Position numbers and translations under genes: made by a program
Notes under the pieces: generated by a model
Told to the model about the DNA's origin: nothing
The model's database searches: none
Seen by the model: only the letters and a program-made list of their open reading frames with translations
Assembly (NCBI GenBank): GCA_038241095.1
Contig: JBBRGB010000235.1
Span: 1-5,182, forward strand
Direction of reading: 5' to 3'
Source: JBBDMX01 sp038241095
Lineage (GTDB): Bacteria; Planctomycetota; Phycisphaerae; Phycisphaerales; Phycisphaeraceae
Length of the DNA: 5,182 nt
In this document: piece by piece, positions 1-3,941 of the stretch
Numbering within the stretch: position 1 is the first letter of the stretch
How the letters are laid out: each line of letters begins with the position of its first letter

Positions 1-300
1 GCCAGCGTGGCGCGGCTGGCCCGGCGGGGGCATGTGCCTATCGGCCACACGACGCTGCAGGCCGTCACGCAGCATCTCGTGGCTCCAGCGACCGCCGGTG
101 AGGAAGACCTGCAGCGTTCGCACGGCGGTGTCGCTGGCCAAGGCGATGGGCTCGACACTCTTACGCGGCAAATCGCTGAGCAATCCGCGGCAGTAGGTGC
201 CAAAGTGCTCCAGCATCGGTCGCCGCTGGAAGCAAGAGGCAAAGCCATTGAGATACCGCGGCAACGCCACACCCAGAGCAGCGATTTCCTCGTGTGTCAT
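1..300 (-). CDS. IS701-family-like DDE transposase, N-terminal 100 residues (runs off the window)
   Basis: Reading the minus strand from the ATG at 300-298 gives 100 uninterrupted codons to the left edge with no stop. The stretch at residues 39-53 (GLLSDLPRKSVEPIA), followed by an RTLQ-F-L segment near 61-67, is the N-terminal signature I recognise from IS701-type transposases (DDE superfamily endonuclease, DDE_5-like). Members of that family are typically around 400 residues, so about a quarter is visible and the catalytic acidic residues lie outside the window. The enzyme would cut and join the ends of its own insertion sequence. The start is supported by a GGAGGT ribosome binding site five bases upstream. 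The recognition is from memory of the family, not a search. A related IS4-type DDE transposase is the main alternative. Whether the element is intact cannot be seen. Confidence 0.85.
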   Translation of the reverse strand, partial: MTHEEIAALGVALPRYLNGFASCFQRRPMLEHFGTYCRGLLSDLPRKSVEPIALASDTAVRTLQVFLTGGRWSHEMLRDGLQRRVADRHMPPPGQPRHAG

Positions 301-305
301 GATCG

Positions 306-311
306 ACCTCC
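306..311 (-). promoter_or_regulatory. Shine-Dalgarno site of the transposase
   Basis: On the minus strand this reads GGAGGT, five bases before the transposase ATG. It is the strongest ribosome binding site in the window and fixes the transposase start at position 300. It directly abuts the plus-strand ATG at 312 that opens the oppositely oriented nuclease reading frame. Confidence 0.8.
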
Positions 312-1403
312 ATGTCGTATTGGAAGGAATCATCGGCACACAAGGCTCAACAACTTGAGCGGAGCCTGCGCTGTAGTGTTAAGCAAGACCGCTTTGACGT
401 GAAGCTCGAACTCGATGGGGACGGGCTCCAGTGGTGGGACTGGAAAGCCATACGTCGCCGTTGTCCGGAGATTCGGCATCGAGTTGAGTGCTACCCGATC
501 CAGACGGTCGAGGTGTCTGGCGATCTTTCGGAGATCGTCGATTTATTCGTGCGGATCAATTCGACCGGAAAGCGTCTGACTTCCGGTGAGAAAAGACACG
601 CCAAGTACTACGACAGCCGTTTTCTTCGTGAGGCGGAACGGTTGGTTCATAAGTATGAAAAGCCACTTTTGCAACAGCGGATTCTTTCGCGTGGCCAGCT
701 CGAACGCATGAAAGGGACCGAACTCTTCTGCGAGCTATTGATGTCGATCCAGCAAGGCGGCTTGATCAATAAGAAAACAGCGTTGGATCGAGCGATGGGC
801 AACGACTCGGTCAACGGAAACACGCTCGGGCGGATTATACGTGAGTTCACCCACACGATGGGTCTGGTTCGCCGGATGTTCCCCGATTTGCGGGCCACGC
901 GGTTCCGCAATACAGCCGAGTTCTACTCGCTGTTCATGCTCGTCTGGGAGATGCATCAACATAAGTTCGTATTGACGAATGACGGGCGGAATAAGTTGGC
1001 ATTTCAACTTCTCCGCCGACTGTCCACTGGCGTGGACGAGTTACGAGATTTGTATCGTCAAGCAAAGGCAGCCAAGCCTCGTCCTCCATTTTCGGACTAT
1101 TTGTTGACAGTGCAGGGAGACACCGATAGTGCTGCGACTCGGCAACGTCGTGCCAATGTCATCCGAGGGTTGCTGCAGCCACTATATGAGACCAAGGATT
1201 CATATCGGCTATTCTCCCTTGAGCAACGCCGGATTATTTGGAACTCGGATGCAGCTCCCAAATGCCAACAATGCAGAAGAAATCTGCTGTGGGACAATTT
1301 CACGGTTGACCACATGATCGCGCATGTAAAGGGCGGAAAGACACGACTGGACAATGCGCAGCTGTTATGTCAATCATGCAACAGCCGAAAAGGTGGCAAA
1401 TAA
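312..1403 (+). CDS. 5'-truncated DUF262/HNH endonuclease (likely pseudogene broken by the IS)
   Basis: The open frame encodes 363 residues ending in a complete HNH nuclease motif. Its metal-binding cysteines are C318/C321 and C353/C356, with D333-H334 as the catalytic core, a GGKT turn at 341-344 and N348. Residues 75-100, including the LFVRINSTGKRLTSGEKRHAKYY stretch, match the downstream half of DUF262 (PF03235, the GmrS-like domain). A helical linker of roughly 200 residues follows. The upstream half of DUF262, with its DGQQR nucleotide-binding motif, is absent; residues 1 to about 22 read like IS leader instead. DUF262-HNH proteins belong to the same broad group as the GmrSD and SspE anti-phage nucleases, so a defence role for the intact ancestor is plausible but not shown. 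Sampled base composition is lower in GC than purQ or mnmG (28/60 at 601-660 against 41/60 at 3001-3060), which suggests horizontal origin. No convincing ribosome binding site precedes the ATG at 312. The fragment probably cannot do the full protein's job. Confidence 0.8.
   Translation: MSYWKESSAHKAQQLERSLRCSVKQDRFDVKLELDGDGLQWWDWKAIRRRCPEIRHRVECYPIQTVEVSGDLSEIVDLFVRINSTGKRLTSGEKRHAKYYDSRFLREAERLVHKYEKPLLQQRILSRGQLERMKGTELFCELLMSIQQGGLINKKTALDRAMGNDSVNGNTLGRIIREFTHTMGLVRRMFPDLRATRFRNTAEFYSLFMLVWEMHQHKFVLTNDGRNKLAFQLLRRLSTGVDELRDLYRQAKAAKPRPPFSDYLLTVQGDTDSAATRQRRANVIRGLLQPLYETKDSYRLFSLEQRRIIWNSDAAPKCQQCRRNLLWDNFTVDHMIAHVKGGKTRLDNAQLLCQSCNSRKGGK
345..360. repeat. Subterminal hairpin in the IS leader
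   Basis: GCTCAA (345-350) and TTGAGC (355-360) form a perfect 6-bp stem with a 4-base loop. An alternative stem pairs AGGCTC (343-348) with GAGCCT (362-367). Hairpins close to IS ends can damp read-through transcription or translation into transposase, and the position between the presumed IS end and the transposase ribosome binding site fits that. The role is inferred. Confidence 0.4.
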
Positions 1404-1410
1404 AATCCTC

Positions 1411-1445
1411 CTCCAACGAGCACCGATATGATGGTGCTCGGGGAG
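1411..1445 (-). terminator. Candidate intrinsic terminator of the ABC ATPase gene (convergent gap)
   Basis: CGAGCACC (1417-1424) pairs perfectly with GGTGCTCG (1433-1440) around an 8-base loop. CTCC (1411-1414) with GGAG (1442-1445) extends the stem across a small internal loop. Read on the minus strand the hairpin is followed, after GAGGA, by TTTTATTTG, a moderately T-rich tract. On the plus strand no T tract follows. It would therefore best end leftward transcription from the ATPase gene and stop it entering the nuclease remnant. The T tract starts a few bases late, which lowers confidence. Confidence 0.5.
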
Positions 1446-1489
1446 AAACGCGGGGGACGCTCCCCGTATCTTCAGAGCATGACGAAATA

Positions 1490-1511
1490 TTAGCCGGGAA
1501 ACGGGGGCTAA
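1490..1511 (-). terminator. Second, weaker hairpin just after the ABC ATPase stop
   Basis: TTAGCC (1490-1495) and GGCTAA (1506-1511) form a 6-bp stem around a GC-rich 10-base loop, 12 bases past the ATPase stop codon. On the minus strand it is followed by TATTTCG, a poor T tract. It may add to termination or protect the 3' end of the transcript. It could also be chance. Confidence 0.3.
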
Positions 1512-1522
1512 CGGGCGAAAAG

Positions 1523-2659
1523 TCATACGCCGACCCGTTGGTGTTCGTGCGTCAGCGTCAGCGTGCGGCCGTATTCGCCCGGCTCAAAGAGATGCACTTT
1601 GTCCATGTCCAGATACAGCGTCACGGCTTGGCGTTCATTCGTCGGCTCGGCCTTGACCCGGGCGGTGATGCGCTGGCCTTGAGTCGAGTCGCAGTAAAGG
1701 TCCATGGTGGCACCCAGCGGTTCGACGACTTGGAGGGTGACGTCGAGGGTCTGATCCTCGCGGTTGGCGTGTTCGTTGGGCCGCAGGTGCAGGCCTTCGG
1801 GGCGAACGCCCAGCGTCACCGCTTGGCCGACGCTGGAGGCGAGGTGGGTGGCCTTCTTCCCGGTTAGTGCGATGCTTATGCCTTGGCTCTCGAAGCGCAA
1901 CTGCCCGTCGCGGTCTTCGAGTTTCCCTTCCAGAAAGTTCATCGGCGGGTTGCCCACGAAGCCGGCGACGAAGCGGTTGACCGGCGCGTCGTAAACCGTC
2001 AGCGGCGGTGCCAACTGCTGAATCAGGCCGTTGCTCATCACCACCACGCGGTCGCCCAGGGTCATGGCCTCTTCCTGATCGTGGGTGACGTAGATGGTGG
2101 TGGTGCGGAGTTGGTGGTGCAGACGTTTGAGTTCGGCGCGGGTTTCGACGCGGAGCTTGGCATCGAGGTTGGAGAGCGGTTCGTCAAAGAGGAAGCAGGC
2201 CGGGTCGCGGACAATGGCCCGGCCCAGCGCCACCCGCTGCCGCTGCCCGCCGCTCAACGCCTTGGGCCTGCGTTGGAGCAGCTTTTCGATGCCCAGCATC
2301 TTGGCGGCCTTTTGCACCCGCTGGTCGATCTCGTCTTTGGGCATCTTCCGCAGCTTCAACCCGAAGGCCATGTTCTTGTAAACCGTCATGTGCGGATACA
2401 AGGCGTAGTTCTGAAAGACCATGGCGATGTTGCGGTCTTTGGGGGGCACATCGTTGACCACGCGGTCGCCGATGCTGATGGTGCCCTCGGTGATTTCTTC
2501 GAGTCCCGCGACCATGCGCAGGGTGGTTGATTTGCCGCAGCCCGACGGGCCTACAAGGACGATGAACTCCTGGTCGGCGATTTGCAGGGAGATGTCGTCC
2601 ACAGCCTTGACATCGCCGGGATAGACCTTGGAAACATGATCGATGGTGACTTGGGCCAT
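1523..2659 (-). CDS. ugpC: Carbohydrate ABC importer ATP-binding protein (UgpC/MalK/MsmX family)
   Basis: This 378-residue protein is a complete importer ATPase that would power uptake of a sugar or glycerol-phosphate from the cytoplasmic face of the membrane. In order it shows Walker A GPSGCGKST (37-45), Q-loop Gln83 in VFQNYALYPHMTV, signature LSGGQ (135-139), Walker B ending D159-E160, D-loop SNLD (163-166) and switch His193. A C-terminal TOBE-type regulatory region follows, with NPPMNFL (237-243) and VRPEGL (285-290), both characteristic of the MalK/UgpC group. Length is normal for the family (about 360-380). The start at 2659 is chosen because MAQVTIDHVSKVYPG is the canonical N-terminus and a GGAG lies six bases upstream; an in-frame ATG at 2794 would add 45 non-homologous residues. 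No permease or binding-protein gene is adjacent, so it may be a shared MsmX-style ATPase serving transporters elsewhere. The symbol reflects family, and the substrate is unknown. Confidence 0.93.
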   Translation of the reverse strand: MAQVTIDHVSKVYPGDVKAVDDISLQIADQEFIVLVGPSGCGKSTTLRMVAGLEEITEGTISIGDRVVNDVPPKDRNIAMVFQNYALYPHMTVYKNMAFGLKLRKMPKDEIDQRVQKAAKMLGIEKLLQRRPKALSGGQRQRVALGRAIVRDPACFLFDEPLSNLDAKLRVETRAELKRLHHQLRTTTIYVTHDQEEAMTLGDRVVVMSNGLIQQLAPPLTVYDAPVNRFVAGFVGNPPMNFLEGKLEDRDGQLRFESQGISIALTGKKATHLASSVGQAVTLGVRPEGLHLRPNEHANREDQTLDVTLQVVEPLGATMDLYCDSTQGQRITARVKAEPTNERQAVTLYLDMDKVHLFEPGEYGRTLTLTHEHQRVGV

Positions 2660-2665
2660 GAGGCG

Positions 2666-2669
2666 CTCC
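2666..2669 (-). promoter_or_regulatory. Ribosome binding site deciding the ABC ATPase start
   Basis: On the minus strand GGAG (in ACGGAGCG) sits six bases before the ATG at 2659. This supports that start over the longer in-frame ATG at 2794. Confidence 0.6.
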
Positions 2670-2716
2670 GTGCGGTGAGAGACGGTGGGGCGGTGTGAAA
2701 TCGATGGCGAGAGTGG

Positions 2717-2745
2717 CTGTGAAACAGTTTTGTTAAAAGTGTCAA
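2717..2745 (-). promoter_or_regulatory. Candidate promoter of the ABC ATPase gene in an AT-rich island
   Basis: The minus strand carries a perfect -35 hexamer TTGACA at 2745-2740, inside a conspicuous AT-rich patch (about 2722-2755) in otherwise GC-rich DNA. At 17 bases spacing the -10 position (2722-2717) reads TCACAG, a poor match, so the call rests mainly on the -35 and the location. A small odd palindrome, AAAC-A-GTTT (2722-2730), overlaps the -10 region and could be a regulator half-site pair, though it is short. The gene would have a leader of about 50 bases. Confidence 0.4.
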
Positions 2746-2788
2746 AAAATGCAAGGGGCGGGATTCTTTCACCCCCGCATTGATTGGA

Positions 2789-2794
2789 TATCAT
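2789..2794 (+). promoter_or_regulatory. purQ: -10-like box of purQ, positioned for a leaderless transcript
   Basis: TATCAT matches TATAAT at five of six positions and ends eight bases before the purQ ATG at 2803. Initiation would then fall at or within a couple of bases of the start codon. The intervening bases (GGGCGGGC) are not a convincing Shine-Dalgarno site. At 17 bases spacing the -35 position (2766-2771, CTTTCA) is weak. Confidence 0.4.
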
Positions 2795-2802
2795 GGGCGG
2801 GC

Positions 2803-3585
2803 ATGACCCCCAACACCCTGATTATCCGCACTGCGGGCACCAACTGCGACCGTGAATTGGCTTTCGCTTTCGAGGCTGCGGGCGCTCGCACCGAGACCCT
2901 GCACGTCAACGCCTTGGTGGAAACCCCGGCCTTGATCGAGCGCTTCGATCTCATCGGTTTCCCCGGCGGTTTTTCCTATGGCGATGACATTGCCGCGGGC
3001 CGCATCCTGGCCAACCGCCTGCGGCACCGGCTCTACGAACCGCTGCGGCAAGCGATCCAACGCGGCGTGCCTGTCATCGGCATCTGCAACGGCTTCCAGG
3101 TGCTGGTGAAACTCGGCCTACTGCCCCAACCCGACGCGGGAAAACAGACGGCCACGCTGGCGGACAACACCTGCGGCCGATTCGTGGCCAAGTGGGTCAA
3201 AGTCCAAGCCGAGGCGTCATCGGTCTGCGTTTGGACCAAGGGCTTGGCGGAGTTCGACCTGCCCGTGGCGCATGGTGAAGGTCGCTTCGTGGTCGCCGAT
3301 GACGCGGCCTTGCGACAACTGCGGGACCACGGCCAGATCGCCCTGCGTTATGCCGCCGATGACAACCCCAACGGCAGCGTCGATGACATCGCCGGGGTGT
3401 GCGATCCGTCGGGTCTGGTGCTGGGCCTGATGCCCCACCCCGAGCGCTTCACCCATGCGACGCACCATCCGCAATGGTCGCGGCAAGAAGCAGGCAAGGT
3501 TGCGGAGTCTCCTGCGGGCTTGGGGTTTTTTCTCAACGCCGTGGCTCATGTGCGTGAATCAGCCCCCGCGCGGGTTTCAGCGTAA
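2803..3585 (+). CDS. purQ: Phosphoribosylformylglycinamidine (FGAM) synthase subunit I, glutaminase PurQ
   Basis: The 260-residue product is the class I glutamine amidotransferase of de novo purine synthesis. It releases ammonia from glutamine for PurL, which converts FGAR to FGAM in the cytoplasm. Visible landmarks are TAGTNCDRE (10-18), GFPGGFSYGDD (52-62), the nucleophile elbow GICNGFQ with Cys95 (93-99), and MPHPER (210-215) supplying His212 and Glu214 of the triad. The start MTPNTLIIRTAGTNCD is the family-typical N-terminus; an upstream in-frame ATG at 2749 would add 18 residues with no family resemblance. The protein is longer than the roughly 227-residue Bacillus type, with a tail containing THHPQWSR before a final helix. 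It is a stand-alone subunit, so separate purL and probably purS genes should exist elsewhere; neither is nearby. It is transcribed divergently from the ABC ATPase gene. Confidence 0.96.
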   Translation: MTPNTLIIRTAGTNCDRELAFAFEAAGARTETLHVNALVETPALIERFDLIGFPGGFSYGDDIAAGRILANRLRHRLYEPLRQAIQRGVPVIGICNGFQVLVKLGLLPQPDAGKQTATLADNTCGRFVAKWVKVQAEASSVCVWTKGLAEFDLPVAHGEGRFVVADDAALRQLRDHGQIALRYAADDNPNGSVDDIAGVCDPSGLVLGLMPHPERFTHATHHPQWSRQEAGKVAESPAGLGFFLNAVAHVRESAPARVSA

Positions 3586-3594
3586 TAGGGCCTT

Positions 3595-3617
3595 CTGGGG
3601 AAGAAGTTGACCCCCAG
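3595..3617 (+). terminator. Weak hairpin after purQ
   Basis: CTGGGG (3595-3600) and CCCCAG (3612-3617) pair perfectly around an 11-base loop, starting 10 bases after the purQ stop. No T-rich tract follows, so it is at best a poor intrinsic terminator or a 3'-end stabilising hairpin. Confidence 0.3.
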
Positions 3618-3688
3618 CGCCGCGATTATCAATTCGCAATCGGTCAAGGCCGACGCCCCCGCAAAAGGGGACGCATGGTTACGACGCG

Positions 3689-3699
3689 GGCAAGAAAAC
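3689..3699 (+). repeat. Direct repeat, left copy (possible target-site duplication)
   Basis: GGCAAGAAAAC, identical to 3852-3862, lies one base outside the left inverted-repeat arm. Eleven bases would be a long but known duplication length for some DDE transposons. Confidence 0.55.
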
Positions 3700-3851
3700 T
3701 AGGGCAAACGCATGTACCGGCAACAATACCACTTTGCGGGCCATGACCGTGAGGGAGCGGGTGAATCACGTCGGTCAACCCAAGCAAAAGACAGCCGCTT
3801 TGTGCGCGGCTCGTGGCCTGGCACTCTTGCAAATCCACATGCGTTTGCGCT
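3700..3851. mobile_element. Candidate MITE-like insert or structured RNA in the purQ-mnmG gap
   Basis: The arms AGGGCAAACGCATGT (3701-3715) and ACATGCGTTTGCGCT (3837-3851) are inverted copies over 15 bp with one mismatch; the inner 12 bp are perfect. The 11-base sequence GGCAAGAAAAC occurs directly outside both arms, at 3689-3699 and 3852-3862, as a target-site duplication would. Inside are further stems: TGCGGGCCA (3735-3743) with 3814-3823 (one bulge and one G-U pair), GACCGTGA (3745-3752) with TCAC and GGTC (3766-3776, 3-base bulge), and AGCCGC (3793-3798) with GCGGCT (3806-3811). No coding frame is convincing. A short element moved by a transposase encoded elsewhere fits best. A folded RNA is the alternative. 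Confidence 0.45.
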
Positions 3852-3862
3852 GGCAAGAAAAC
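3852..3862 (+). repeat. Direct repeat, right copy (possible target-site duplication)
   Basis: GGCAAGAAAAC, identical to 3689-3699, lies immediately outside the right inverted-repeat arm. Matching stops on both sides of the 11 bases. Confidence 0.55.
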
Positions 3863-3894
3863 CTTTGGCCGCACGTCATCTGTGGGCTTGACCG

Positions 3895-3900
3895 TATAAT
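3895..3900 (+). promoter_or_regulatory. mnmG: Candidate -10 box of mnmG
   Basis: A perfect TATAAT lies 41 bases before the mnmG ATG, giving a predicted leader of about 35 bases. No good -35 is found at 16-18 bases spacing (3872-3877 reads CACGTC), so a partner activator or a relaxed -35 would be needed. It directly follows TTGACCG (3888-3894), which is too close to serve as its -35. Confidence 0.45.
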
Positions 3901-3941
3901 CCTCGATTCGATTGAGTTCACCCGGGGGCGGTTGAAACAAC

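Larger units (their letters stand above)
1..378 (-). mobile_element. Insertion sequence (IS701-like), transposase-start end; outer boundary approximate
   Basis: The transposase start and its leader occupy the left edge, so one end of the insertion sequence must lie between its ATG (300) and the point where DUF262 homology is clear (about 430-530). I place the end provisionally at 378. A TTAA at 379-382 fits the four-base YTAR target duplication known for IS701 elements, and the nuclease-like frame continues from there. No second IS end is in the window, so neither terminal inverted repeats nor the target duplication can be confirmed. Any boundary from about 370 to 410 is possible. Confidence 0.5.
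3586..3941. other. Gene-free gap between purQ and mnmG
   Basis: These 356 bases hold no coding frame I can support. Contents are the weak hairpin at 3595-3617, the repeat-bounded block at 3689-3862, and the TATAAT box at 3895. The heptamer CGGTCAA also recurs: on the plus strand at 3641-3647 and 3772-3778, and inverted (TTGACCG) at 3888-3894. No tRNA or recognised riboswitch was seen. Minus-strand open frames here lack family resemblance. Confidence 0.6.

Noticed and set aside
7..402. Plus-strand open frame of 131 codons over the IS end
   Set aside because: It is antisense to the transposase N-terminus, which has the family signature and a strong ribosome binding site.
1367..2530. Plus-strand open frames opposite the ABC ATPase (1367-1867, 1883-2530)
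   Set aside because: They are antisense to a complete ATPase with all nucleotide-binding motifs in order and show no family similarity.
2660..2794. Longer start for the ABC ATPase at 2794
   Set aside because: The additional 45 residues are unlike any family N-terminus, would cover the promoter region, and the ATG at 2659 has its own GGAG site.
2749..2802. Longer start for purQ at 2749
   Set aside because: The 18 added residues precede the canonical PurQ N-terminus and would place the -10-like box inside the coding region.
3888..3900. TTGACC plus TATAAT as a complete promoter
   Set aside because: The two hexamers are separated by only one base, so TTGACC cannot act as the -35 of that TATAAT.
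3586..3941. tRNA, riboswitch or CRISPR array in the gap
   Set aside because: There is no T-loop or CCA-type arrangement on either strand, no riboswitch core I recognise, and only two copies of the direct repeat, with a large non-spacer-like interval.
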